NCBI RefSeq assembly: GCF_027694345.1
Contig: NZ_JAQEVU010000005.1
Coordinates: forward strand, 1-64,000
Origin: Varibaculum timonense_A
GTDB lineage: Bacteria; Actinomycetota; Actinomycetes; Actinomycetales; Actinomycetaceae
Direction: 5' to 3'
Length of the DNA: 64,000 nt
The position numbers were made by a program, and so were the translations under genes. Position 1 is the stretch's first letter; the number at the start of each line of letters is the position of its first letter. Positions 52,792-61,595 of this stretch are shown one piece after another. The notes beneath the pieces were generated by a model. The model saw nothing but the letters and a program-made list of their open reading frames with translations. It was not told the origin of the DNA and did not search any database.

Positions 52792-53781
52792 ATGAGTATT
52801 TTAGTTACGGGAGGTGCCGGTTATATTGGCGCCCATGTGGTTCGTCTCTTACAGCAACGTGGAGAAAAGGTAGTAGTTGTTGATGACCTCTCCTACGGTA
52901 GTCCTACCCGGATTGGGGACGCGAAACTGGTGCAACTTGATGTAGCCAGTTCCGGGGCTCGTAAGGTTTTATTCCAAACTCTCATTGACGAGGACGTCAC
53001 GGCAGTTATCCATTTTGCTGCGCGTAAACAGGTGGGGGAATCGGTAGAAAAACCCATGTGGTACTACCAGCAGAACGTTGGGGGACTGGCCAATATGATG
53101 TCCGCTATGCGTGATGCCGGAGTTCGGCAAATGATTTTCTCCTCCTCAGCGGCAGTCTATGGGCAGCCAGATGTGCCAGTGGTACCGGAAGAACTTGCCG
53201 GTAAACCAATCAATCCCTATGGGGAAACCAAATTGATTGGGGAATGGATGATGGCGGACTGTGAACGCGCCTGGGGGCTGCGTTGGATTGGTTTGCGTTA
53301 CTTTAATGTTGCTGGATCTGGCTGGGACGATTTGGGCGATCCTGCCCGACTTAACCTAATCCCGATGGTGCTTGAACGCCTGGCAAAGGGCAAACACCCA
53401 GCTATCTTTGGTAGTGATTATGACACTCCTGATGGTACGTGCGTGCGCGACTATATCCACGTAAAAGACCTGGCTGAAGCACATTTACATGCTCTTGATT
53501 ATGTCGCTTCCGGTCAAGAGATGGAACACCATACTTTCAATGTGGGGACTGGGCAAGGTACTTCCGTAAAAGAAATTGTAGAGGGATTGCGACAGGTTAC
53601 CGGGATTGATTTCCAAGCCGATGAGCAGCCTCGCCGCGCCGGGGATCCTGCTCAGCTAATCGGGGATACTACCCGGATTCGCGTTGATTTGGATTGGAAA
53701 GCAGAATACGGAGTCAAGGAGATTCTTGAATCTGCCTGGAGTGCTTGGCAGGCAGGTCCAGATAAAATTGAAGGACTATAA
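52792..53781 (+). CDS. galE: UDP-glucose 4-epimerase
   Basis: A 329-residue SDR enzyme interconverting UDP-glucose and UDP-galactose. NAD loop ILVTGGAGYIGAHVVRLLQQ, VVDDLSYGSPTRIG, HFAARKQVGESVEKP, SSSAAVYGQP, catalytic YGETK and the LRYFNVAG segment are all present. Divergent from the RCC1/GtrA pair; may supply sugars for surface glycans. ATG 52792; a strong terminator follows. Confidence 0.95.
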   Translation: MSILVTGGAGYIGAHVVRLLQQRGEKVVVVDDLSYGSPTRIGDAKLVQLDVASSGARKVLFQTLIDEDVTAVIHFAARKQVGESVEKPMWYYQQNVGGLANMMSAMRDAGVRQMIFSSSAAVYGQPDVPVVPEELAGKPINPYGETKLIGEWMMADCERAWGLRWIGLRYFNVAGSGWDDLGDPARLNLIPMVLERLAKGKHPAIFGSDYDTPDGTCVRDYIHVKDLAEAHLHALDYVASGQEMEHHTFNVGTGQGTSVKEIVEGLRQVTGIDFQADEQPRRAGDPAQLIGDTTRIRVDLDWKAEYGVKEILESAWSAWQAGPDKIEGL

Positions 53782-53808
53782 ACAGCAAATATAGTCCCGT
53801 TCTCTATC

Positions 53809-53860
53809 TTTTCCGGGGTTGATAGGAATACTTTCTATCAACCCCGGAAAAATTTATTTC
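53809..53860 (+). terminator. Intrinsic terminator after galE
   Basis: A perfect 17-bp stem (53809-53825 with 53835-53851, core CCGGGGTTGATAG), 9-base loop, then ATTTATTTCT. It starts 27 bases after the galE stop. Confidence 0.9.
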
Positions 53861-53916
53861 TTCTACGCTTGTAGTGTTTGAAGATACCAATGATTTGGGA
53901 TTCTAAGGTACTGCAG

Positions 53917-53958
53917 ATTTGGGGCTAATGTCAGAATGGGTATTAGCCCCAAATTTTC
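53917..53958. terminator. Second hairpin downstream of galE
   Basis: ATTTGGGGCTAAT (53917-53929) pairs perfectly with 53942-53954 across 12 bases, followed by TTT. It may back up the first terminator or be a binding dyad. Confidence 0.6.
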
Positions 53959-54278
53959 TAAATCTCGACTACTTAAACGATCTCTTTGGTGTTTTCAGTG
54001 ATGATAACAGGTAGGAAATCTTCTATATCTTAAAGCCTAAGGATTTCCGGTAGAGATTTCGCGCCGTCACGATTAGCTTCCGATTGTCTCAGAATCAAGA
54101 ATTATCTTCTATCTAGTTGTATGAAAAGCAAACTATCGTATTAAATCTGTGTGTTTTAAGAAAGATAATTGCAAAAAATCGCACCTAATATGGCTCGAAA
54201 CTGAGTTATTTCTTAGCAGATTGATGCGAAAATGACGGTGAATGCGACGTGGCATTGGAAAAACCTAATCACTAAGGA
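53959..54278. other. Leader region of the sugar-uptake operon
   Basis: About 320 bases without a convincing gene, AT-rich. It must hold the promoter and regulator sites of the uptake operon, but I cannot pick an operator with confidence. AAGGAG at 54274-54279 is the ribosome site of the binding protein. Confidence 0.5.
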
Positions 54279-54284
54279 GTGATG

Positions 54285-55532
54285 ATGAAAAAGATAGCGA
54301 AACTTGCAACAGTTTGTGCACTAGCTCTAACCGTAGGCGGGTTAAGTGGATGTAGCAGTGGGGGTAGTACCTCAAAAGGCAATGATTCAGAGATACTTGT
54401 ATGGAGTCAGGTTACTGGCCCCGATGCGAAGGCGGCAAAAACTACTTTCGACGCTTATAACAAGACTAATCCGCGCGTAAAAGTAAAGATGCTAACGATG
54501 AAGAAAGACACCTTTAACGCGAAGCTAGCTACTACCGCTCGTAGCGGAAAGGATGTTCCTGATATAGCTTGGGTGGCTTCCGAGGAAGTTCCTTCCTGGC
54601 AGAGTCAGGGTATTTTGGAAACTTGGGATGAGCTCATTAAAGGTACAAAACTAAGAAATGATGCTTACTTGCCTGCCGCCTGGAAAGCAGGTCAGGTTGA
54701 GAACTCCCAATATGGCATTCCGGGAACCATGGGAACCTGGGTTATGTATTACAACAAGGATTTAGTTAAAAAATATGTACCAGGGGCAATGGATGACGGT
54801 ATTGCCACTTTTGAAGAAATTGAAAAAGCTGGTGCTGCCGCAAAAGCGGATGGTATTTATTCATACTCTAACTCCTGGCCATTCCAAAACTACGACAATC
54901 TTTATCTCCAAATGGGCGGTAAATGGACAGATGGTAGCGGCAGCATCTCGGTTGATAACCAGACTTCCACCAAAGTTTTTGAGGAGCTAAAAAAGCTTAA
55001 TGAAGTGGGTTATATGGTTCCAAACGGTAAAGAAGCAATCAAGCTATTCATGAACGGTAAGCTGATTTTTATGCCAGAGGGTACATGGCAACTCTCCACA
55101 GTTAAAGATGCTAGCTTCGATTGGGGAGAAACAACCGTTCCCCAGTGGAATCCAGAGAACCTGGTTCAATGTTCAGGCGCTGACCAATACGTGATCGTTA
55201 AAAATAAAAATGGACGATCAGAACAGAAACAAAAGGGCATGGTCGCTTTTATGGAATGGTTGCAGTCTAACCAACTAGAAATGCTTAAGTCAGGGGCCAA
55301 TCCCTCGGCCAAAGCCATGTTAGATAATCCGGAATATGCAAGTATGCCGCAATCTTTCTTGCTAAAACAGGAGAAAATTGCCAAAGCTGTGCAGGTAATC
55401 AATACTCCTGGACTCAGCTACGTAAACACCGAGATTGATGCGAGAGCATGGGACATGATTACCGGTAAAGCCGAGATTAAACAAACAATGCAGCAAATAC
55501 AGAAAATTGCTGAGCAAAAGATGAAGAAATGA
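54285..55532 (+). CDS. ABC sugar-binding lipoprotein
   Basis: A 415-residue extracellular solute-binding protein of family 1. Lipobox in GGLSGCSSGG. Typical features are EILVWSQVTGPDAKAAKTTF at the N-terminus, PDIAWVASEEVPSWQSQGIL, QYGIPGTMGTWVMYYNKDLV, and MNGKLIFMPEGTWQLSTV. It captures a carbohydrate for the two permeases that follow. ATG 54285 is preferred, 5 bases after AAGGAG; GTG 54279 and ATG 54282 are too close. Confidence 0.92.
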   Translation: MKKIAKLATVCALALTVGGLSGCSSGGSTSKGNDSEILVWSQVTGPDAKAAKTTFDAYNKTNPRVKVKMLTMKKDTFNAKLATTARSGKDVPDIAWVASEEVPSWQSQGILETWDELIKGTKLRNDAYLPAAWKAGQVENSQYGIPGTMGTWVMYYNKDLVKKYVPGAMDDGIATFEEIEKAGAAAKADGIYSYSNSWPFQNYDNLYLQMGGKWTDGSGSISVDNQTSTKVFEELKKLNEVGYMVPNGKEAIKLFMNGKLIFMPEGTWQLSTVKDASFDWGETTVPQWNPENLVQCSGADQYVIVKNKNGRSEQKQKGMVAFMEWLQSNQLEMLKSGANPSAKAMLDNPEYASMPQSFLLKQEKIAKAVQVINTPGLSYVNTEIDARAWDMITGKAEIKQTMQQIQKIAEQKMKK

Positions 55533-55542
55533 CGCTTATACC

Positions 55543-55583
55543 TGTTTGTCGGGTGGACTTCAAGTAAGCTCACCCGACAAACA
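55543..55583 (+). terminator. Hairpin between binding protein and permease genes
   Basis: TGTTTGTCGGGTG (55543-55555) pairs perfectly with 55571-55583, loop 15 bases, no T-run. Such hairpins stabilise the upstream mRNA or partly terminate, so that the binding protein is made in excess over the permeases. Confidence 0.7.
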
Positions 55584-55622
55584 AGCAATAAAACAGGTCA
55601 ATAGATAAATAGGTTTATATTT

Positions 55623-56525
55623 ATGAAATCCGAACTAAGCAGGTGTAAGAGCAATATGCTTAATGGACTATGGGCGGCTCTGTTCGTAGGACCACATAGC
55701 ATTTTATTTATATTATTCTTTTTGATTCCGGTCCTATATGGAATCTACGCGTCATTTACTGACTGGTCTCTGTTTGATAATCCCAGCTGGGCGGGAATTG
55801 CTAACTATAAAGAGCTCCTATTCGATAGTAATTCTATATTTCACGAACAACTGGTTAAGGGGCTATCCGCTACGCTAGTTTTCGTTATATTTACAGTGCC
55901 GCTTTGCATAGTAGTTCCTCTGATGCTTGCGTTTATGCTGCAAACACAAAAAAGATTAAAAAAGATTTTTCAAGCAGTTTTCTATATTCCCTCCATGTTT
56001 GCAGTATCAGCTGTCATGCTAATTTTTGCATTCTTGTTAAGTCGTTCTTATGGCCCGCTCTCCCAATGGTTTGGTGTTGATGTTAATGTTACTCAAACAC
56101 AGCCTTACGCTTGGATTGTATTGATATTAGTTACTGTATGGTGGTGTATAGGGCAAAACCTGATAATTTACATTGCTGCTCTAGGTGGAGTGTCGCAAGA
56201 ACAAATTGATGCGGCTAGAATTGATGGAGCATCAAATCTACGTATACTTCGCCAAATTCAACTTCCCAGTATCCAGCTACCAATGCTTTTCACAGTTATC
56301 ACGACCACCGTTCTGCAGTTTAATGTATACGGTCAACCTCTAATGCTGACAAATGGTGGTCCGAATGAATCCACGAAGGTTCTACTTATGAGCATTCAAC
56401 AGAATGCGTTTGGATCCGGAGTGCCGGTTGCAGGAATGGCATCAGCGATGGCAACGATATTAGGTCTAGTTATTATCCTGGTTTCCGCAGTCGAGCTCAT
56501 CATTTTAAGACTCTGTCAAAAGTAG
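55623..56525 (+). CDS. ABC sugar permease, first (MalF/UgpA-like)
   Basis: A 300-residue protein with six membrane helices and the inner-loop EAA motif DAARIDGASNLRILRQIQLP, which docks the ATPase. It begins GPHSILFILFFLIPVLYGIY. It pairs with the next permease. No ATP-binding subunit gene is in the operon, so a shared MsiK-type ATPase elsewhere is likely. Confidence 0.92.
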   Translation: MKSELSRCKSNMLNGLWAALFVGPHSILFILFFLIPVLYGIYASFTDWSLFDNPSWAGIANYKELLFDSNSIFHEQLVKGLSATLVFVIFTVPLCIVVPLMLAFMLQTQKRLKKIFQAVFYIPSMFAVSAVMLIFAFLLSRSYGPLSQWFGVDVNVTQTQPYAWIVLILVTVWWCIGQNLIIYIAALGGVSQEQIDAARIDGASNLRILRQIQLPSIQLPMLFTVITTTVLQFNVYGQPLMLTNGGPNESTKVLLMSIQQNAFGSGVPVAGMASAMATILGLVIILVSAVELIILRLCQK

Positions 56526-56532
56526 GTAAATC

Positions 56533-57366
56533 ATGAAGTTTAAAACCGTTGAAAAACTCTTCGCGGGAGTTGTGCTTCTAGCTCTTTCTGTCCTATGGAT
56601 TATTCCTGTAGTTTGGGCATTTTTTACTTCATTTAAATCAAAAAATGAAATTATTTCTAGTGGTTTTAGTCTGATTCCAAATAAATTTACTCTTGCTAAC
56701 TATATCGAGCTACTAGGTTCCAATGAGCAGACTCCTGTATTAACTTGGTTCGTCAATTCATTAATAATCTCAGTGGGTCAAACTCTCTTGGTATTAATAG
56801 TAGTTTCGTTGGCTGCTTACGGTTATACTCGAGTTAATTTTAAAGGTAGGGATGTACTTTTCTTATTCTTGCTATCGACTATGATGTTTCCGTCCGTCCT
56901 TAGCTTAATTCCCAATTATAAAATTGTAGACACTTTAGGACTGTTGAATTCTCCTCTGGCCGTGATATTGCCAGGTGCAGCAGGCGTATATAACGTTTTT
57001 CTTGTTCACCAGTTTGCCAAAGCGATACCTGATGAGCTCGATGAGGCCGCTAGGATAGATGGAGCAAATCATCTGCAAGTTTATTGGCATGTAATCATGC
57101 CGCTATTAAAACCTGCGCTAACAGTAGTGGCATTATTTACTTTTACGGCAGCTTGGAATGACTTTTTATGGCCATCAATCGTGCTTACTGATGTAGAGAG
57201 TATGGCTATAACCCCTGGGTTACAGCTATTGCAAGGACAATATGAGACCTATCCGGGAATCTCTACTGCTGGAGCATTGGTAGCCCTGCTACCAATGCTA
57301 GGCATATTCATTTTTGCTCAGAAATATTTTATGGAAGCGCTGCATATGACTAGCGGCATTAAATAA
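56533..57366 (+). CDS. ABC sugar permease, second (MalG/UgpE-like)
   Basis: A 277-residue protein, six membrane helices, EAA motif DEAARIDGANHLQVYWHVIM, and the usual end (YFMEALHMTSGIK). Starts 7 bases after the first permease. GH2 gene follows 14 bases on. Confidence 0.92.
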   Translation: MKFKTVEKLFAGVVLLALSVLWIIPVVWAFFTSFKSKNEIISSGFSLIPNKFTLANYIELLGSNEQTPVLTWFVNSLIISVGQTLLVLIVVSLAAYGYTRVNFKGRDVLFLFLLSTMMFPSVLSLIPNYKIVDTLGLLNSPLAVILPGAAGVYNVFLVHQFAKAIPDELDEAARIDGANHLQVYWHVIMPLLKPALTVVALFTFTAAWNDFLWPSIVLTDVESMAITPGLQLLQGQYETYPGISTAGALVALLPMLGIFIFAQKYFMEALHMTSGIK

Positions 57367-57380
57367 ATAGGAGAAATCCC

Positions 57381-59186
57381 TTGAACTACTTACGCAATGA
57401 ATACCCTCGTCCGCAATTTGAAAGAGAAAACTGGATAAACCTAAATGGTGTTTGGAACTTCTGCTTTGATGACGAAGATAAAGGATTGCAGCAACGCTGG
57501 TATCTTTCAAACCAGCCTTTTGATAGGAAAATAAATGTACCTTTTGTGTATGAGAGTGAACTAAGCGGTATTAACTGTCAAGATCGACATGACATTATCT
57601 GGTATAAACGGGAATTTGAGCTTCCCGAGTTATCTCCGCAAGAGAATTTGATTCTTCATTTTGGAGCAGTTGACTATCAAGCAAAGGTGTTTCTTAACGG
57701 ACAACTAGTTAAGGAACATACTGGAGGTGAAACCCCATTTTCAGTCAATATCACTCCGTTCCTTAAGGAAGAGACCTCTCAAAGTCTCTGTCTACGAGTC
57801 TATGATCCGCTGGAAAATCAGGAGATACCAAGGGGAAAGCAGTTTTGGGAGTCCTGTTCTAAGGGAATTTGGTACACCCGCAGCAGTGGGATTTGGCAAA
57901 CGGTATGGATGGAAGTGGTAGAACATCAACATATCGAATCCCTAGGGATGAAACCTGATGTGGATAAGGGCTCTGTCGAGCTTTCTATTGGGTTAAAAAA
58001 CCAGAATAAAAATAACTGGATAGATTTAAGAATCTATTACCGCGACCTATTGGTGACAGAAACTCGCACCAGGTGTATCGAAAATAGGCTAAAGATAACC
58101 GTTGATATTGTGCAGTCTGATATTTTCAAGACAGGATTCCACGGTCCTGAGGAGTACATTTGGAGTCCGGAATATCCTAATCTGTTTTCGGTCGAACTAA
58201 CCCTGATAGATTCTGATTCACAACGTGAACGAGATTTTATAAAAAGCTATTTTGGAATGCGTAAAATTCATTCTGAAAATGGAATCATATATTTGAACAA
58301 TAAACCTTACTATCAAAAACTTATCCTTGACCAGGGATATTGGCCTAAGAGTTTACTGACTGCGCCTAGCGACGCAGACTATCGACAGGATATTACTCTC
58401 GCCAAACAGATGGGATTTAACGGATGTCGCAAACATCAAAAACTAGAAGATCCTCGGTTTCTTTATTGGGCGGACAAGCTGGGGTATCTGGTATGGGAAG
58501 AATGCTCTTCTACCCCCCTGTTTACCACACAATCACAAATTGCTATCCTTGATTCTTGGAAAGAAACGTACCTGCGAGACCGCAATCATCCGTGTATCGT
58601 TGCGTGGGTTCCGTTAAATGAAAGCTGGGGAGTGCCGAATATTCATGCTGACGAGAGTCAGCAGCATTGGGCTCAGAGTTTGTACCATTTTTTACACTCG
58701 CTCGACAACACTCGTTTAGTTAGTTCTAATGATGGATGGGATCAGACCATCACTGATATCTGCGCAATTCACAATTATCGATTTGGTAGAAGCGTAGTCG
58801 ATTCCGAATTTACGGATTTTCGCGAGAATCTAGAATCGAAAGAAACGCTGGTTTCACAGTTAATCAGTGGACGTCCAGTGTATGCTAATGGATTCGACTA
58901 CAAAGGGGAGCCCATTCTTATCACGGAATGTGGTGGTATCGGATTTGCCACTGATCAGGCTTCGGATTGGAGTTACCTCAATGTATCTTCCGACTCAGAT
59001 TTCCTATCGGCTTATCGTAGACTTATCTCGGCTCTTTATTCCTCCAAGGATGTTCAGGGATTTTGCTACACCCAGCTAACAGATGTCGAGCAAGAAGTAA
59101 ATGGGTTACTAACCTATGACCGTAAGCCCAAATTTGATTTGGAGAAACTACGCGAGATTAACGCAAATAACAAGCTGTACAGTTAA
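57381..59186 (+). CDS. Cytoplasmic GH2 glycosidase
   Basis: A 601-residue glycoside hydrolase family 2 enzyme. Sugar-binding jelly roll at 1-170 (WINLNGVWNFCFDDEDKG, LHFGAVDYQAKVFLNG), Ig-like domain, then the TIM barrel with acid/base Glu in AWVPLNESWGVPN and the nucleophile Glu in PILITECGGIGF. No signal peptide, so it acts on sugars brought in by the ABC importer; likely a beta-galactosidase or beta-glucuronidase-type activity, substrate not decided. TTG start at 57381 after AATAGGAG. Confidence 0.9.
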   Translation: MNYLRNEYPRPQFERENWINLNGVWNFCFDDEDKGLQQRWYLSNQPFDRKINVPFVYESELSGINCQDRHDIIWYKREFELPELSPQENLILHFGAVDYQAKVFLNGQLVKEHTGGETPFSVNITPFLKEETSQSLCLRVYDPLENQEIPRGKQFWESCSKGIWYTRSSGIWQTVWMEVVEHQHIESLGMKPDVDKGSVELSIGLKNQNKNNWIDLRIYYRDLLVTETRTRCIENRLKITVDIVQSDIFKTGFHGPEEYIWSPEYPNLFSVELTLIDSDSQRERDFIKSYFGMRKIHSENGIIYLNNKPYYQKLILDQGYWPKSLLTAPSDADYRQDITLAKQMGFNGCRKHQKLEDPRFLYWADKLGYLVWEECSSTPLFTTQSQIAILDSWKETYLRDRNHPCIVAWVPLNESWGVPNIHADESQQHWAQSLYHFLHSLDNTRLVSSNDGWDQTITDICAIHNYRFGRSVVDSEFTDFRENLESKETLVSQLISGRPVYANGFDYKGEPILITECGGIGFATDQASDWSYLNVSSDSDFLSAYRRLISALYSSKDVQGFCYTQLTDVEQEVNGLLTYDRKPKFDLEKLREINANNKLYS

Positions 59187-59235
59187 AATCTCTAGAGTTA
59201 ATAATCAGTCGCATAGAGCCTGGAGAGCGTCGGAT

Positions 59236-60168
59236 ATGGAACTTCGTTTGGACGATGAATCTCTGGTGGTCTACCGGGCTCTAGCTTCTGATTCACGCTT
59301 GAGCATCCTGAAAAAGTTATCTCAGGAGCCGGCAACTGCCAGTGAGTTAGCGAAAAGTCTGCATCTTAGTAAAACAACTCTATCTAGACATCTAAGCCAA
59401 TTACGGCAAGCAGGATTGGTTCAAGTAAAAGATGATACGAACAATAGGGATCGGCGACGAAAGCTAGTTTACTTGACTGTGGATTCCGCTGAAATAGTTT
59501 TTCCTTCAAAAATATATCTACCGTTCGAACGGGTTACCCAGAAGACTCCAGTTGGGTACTATTCAGATTTCCAAGTTGAACCAACCTGTGGTCTAGCCAG
59601 TCGAAATGATGTCATAGGAGTGATTGATGATCCTCGTAGCTTCACCTATAACGAGCGAATAAGAGCTGAACTGCTTTGGTTTTCATCTGGGTTTGTATTG
59701 TACCGTCTACAAAACCCTTTAGAGCCAAGTCACCGGCCGGAAATGCTTGATATTTCAATCGAGATATGTAGCGAATACCCTGGCTCTAATAATGAGTGGA
59801 AAAGTGACATCTTGTTTATAATCAACGATGTAGAAGTGGGAACATGGACCGCGCCTGGTAATTTCTCCGACGTCCGCGGGGTATTGACACCCTCTTGGTG
59901 GAAATCAAACTTAAGCCAATACGGAACCCTAATCCATCTAAGAATCAATTACGAAGACAGCTCAGTAAATGGTAAGAAAATATCTGCCTGCACTCTAAAC
60001 GATTTGCGTTTACACTCATCCCCGTTTTTATCTATAAAAATAGCTAGTAAACCTAGCTCTCCTAACCAAGGGGGAGTAACTATTTTTGGTAAGCATTTCG
60101 GCAATCACGCTCAGGATATCGTAACTACCTTGTATTATTCGAAACCTAAAGATGCAAAAAACCAATAG
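59236..60168 (+). CDS. ArsR-like transcriptional regulator
   Basis: A 310-residue protein with an N-terminal winged helix of the ArsR kind (RALASDSRLSILKKLSQEPA, SELAKSLHLSKTTLSRHLSQ) and a C-terminal part of about 210 residues, rich in beta strands and aromatic residues, with no name I know but seen in regulators near glycosidase genes. GGAGAG at 59222-59227 sets ATG 59236. It probably senses a sugar or sugar acid and controls the uptake operon upstream. It ends 2 bases from the convergent LCP gene. Confidence 0.75.
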   Translation: MELRLDDESLVVYRALASDSRLSILKKLSQEPATASELAKSLHLSKTTLSRHLSQLRQAGLVQVKDDTNNRDRRRKLVYLTVDSAEIVFPSKIYLPFERVTQKTPVGYYSDFQVEPTCGLASRNDVIGVIDDPRSFTYNERIRAELLWFSSGFVLYRLQNPLEPSHRPEMLDISIEICSEYPGSNNEWKSDILFIINDVEVGTWTAPGNFSDVRGVLTPSWWKSNLSQYGTLIHLRINYEDSSVNGKKISACTLNDLRLHSSPFLSIKIASKPSSPNQGGVTIFGKHFGNHAQDIVTTLYYSKPKDAKNQ

Positions 60169-60170
60169 CG

Positions 60171-61559
60171 CTATTTGAACTGGTGATATTGATTAGGCTG
60201 TAAAGTACCCTGTTGGAAGGATTTCCAAAAAGATGGGGATTTATTGGGGTCGAGCTGTACCATCGCCCCATGTCCTCCCTTGTAATAGGCCAATTTGGAA
60301 ATCGGGGGAGCTCCGGTCAAGTTATTACTTGTTGCACTGCGATACGTGAGCATTAGCTTCCCCAATGCCCACAAACCGGAATCATTATCGGTAGTCAGGT
60401 TCTGAGCACCCACATTAGCCAGGTCTCGCTGCTTAAAGGGATTGACAAAAGTAGAAGTAGTAACGAGAGAACTTGACAGTTTAGAAAGCACTTGCCGTTG
60501 CCGTTCTGCCCTGCCAATATCGCCCTTGGGGTCTTGATGTCGCATCCGGGAAAACGCAAGTGAGGTAGCGCCATCTGCTTGATGGCAACCGCTTTTCCAC
60601 TTTAGACCAGAATCATGATCATCAACGTCATAATCAAGGCATAGCTCTACGCCGCCCACAGCATCTACCAGCTGAGTAACCGCTCCCATAGTGACCTCAA
60701 GATAGTGGTCAATTTTTACTCCGCTCAGCTCTTCCACCGTCCTTACCAGCAATTTTGGACCACCAAAAGCGTAGGAGGCATTCAATTTATTTAGACCGTG
60801 TCCCGGAATAGTAACTGCGCTGTCGCGGGGGAGAGACACTACCTCGGCGGTAGAGTTCACCTTGCGCACCAGCATAATGGAATCAGTACGTGCGCCTTTC
60901 GTTGCATCACTAACGCCGCCATCAGCCCCGTTTGAACGTTTATCAGACCCGGCTATTAACCAGGTTTCGCCCTCGCCACTAGAACGATTCGAGAGGGCGT
61001 CTACCCGGTTTAACTGGGAATCCACTAGGTAGCAAAGGTAAAAAGGCCAGGTAATAACGAAAACTAGGAGCAACACGGCGACTGTTGCGATAATTCTTTT
61101 AGCTCCGATTCTAGAGCTCCTGGTTTTGCGTCTTTTCGGGCTGGGAATCGGTTCTAACTGACCGCGTTTTTCCGGAACCGAGCGGTTTTGTGGGACCTCC
61201 GACAAGCTATTTTGGCTCATTATACGGGTGGGAACCGGAGTGTTTCTACCCGCAAAACGTGAGGTCGAAGCATTTTGGGTAGGTAATTTTGTCGCTGGTG
61301 GGAACGCGGGCGCAGCATTTTGGGAATCAGAATTTCTAAGACGCTTAGAAATAGCGGGACGCGAGACAGGTTTGAAAGAGGGAGGAAAAGAACGGTCATC
61401 TTGCCCGGTTTCATTTTTCGCTAAGGCAGCGGGATTGCCAGCTACCCCTGGACGGGGCCGGCGTTGTTGCGGGGAATAGGAGGGCGGAGAATCTGGCTGC
61501 GTGAGGCGGCGTGACCTTTTAGGCGGGGGAAAAGACTGTGGGGGATTATTCTGACTCAA
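60171..61559 (-). CDS. LCP-family cell-wall ligase, first
   Basis: A 462-residue LytR-CpsA-Psr protein that transfers polyprenyl-linked glycans to peptidoglycan. A Pro/Arg/Ser-rich cytoplasmic N-terminus of about 155 residues precedes the membrane helix (RIIATVAVLLLVFVITWPFY). LCP core: TWLIAGSDKRSN, DSIMLVRKVNSTAEVVSLPR, GLNKLNASYAFGG, LVDAVGGVELCLDYDVDDHD, LAFSRMRHQDPKGDIGRAER with the Arg and Asp of the active site. The long N-terminus is unusual. Tandem with the next LCP gene. Confidence 0.92.
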   Translation of the reverse strand: MSQNNPPQSFPPPKRSRRLTQPDSPPSYSPQQRRPRPGVAGNPAALAKNETGQDDRSFPPSFKPVSRPAISKRLRNSDSQNAAPAFPPATKLPTQNASTSRFAGRNTPVPTRIMSQNSLSEVPQNRSVPEKRGQLEPIPSPKRRKTRSSRIGAKRIIATVAVLLLVFVITWPFYLCYLVDSQLNRVDALSNRSSGEGETWLIAGSDKRSNGADGGVSDATKGARTDSIMLVRKVNSTAEVVSLPRDSAVTIPGHGLNKLNASYAFGGPKLLVRTVEELSGVKIDHYLEVTMGAVTQLVDAVGGVELCLDYDVDDHDSGLKWKSGCHQADGATSLAFSRMRHQDPKGDIGRAERQRQVLSKLSSSLVTTSTFVNPFKQRDLANVGAQNLTTDNDSGLWALGKLMLTYRSATSNNLTGAPPISKLAYYKGGHGAMVQLDPNKSPSFWKSFQQGTLQPNQYHQFK

Positions 61560-61595
61560 GGTATTCTCTCCCTAATCGGTATCCAGATTTAATTA

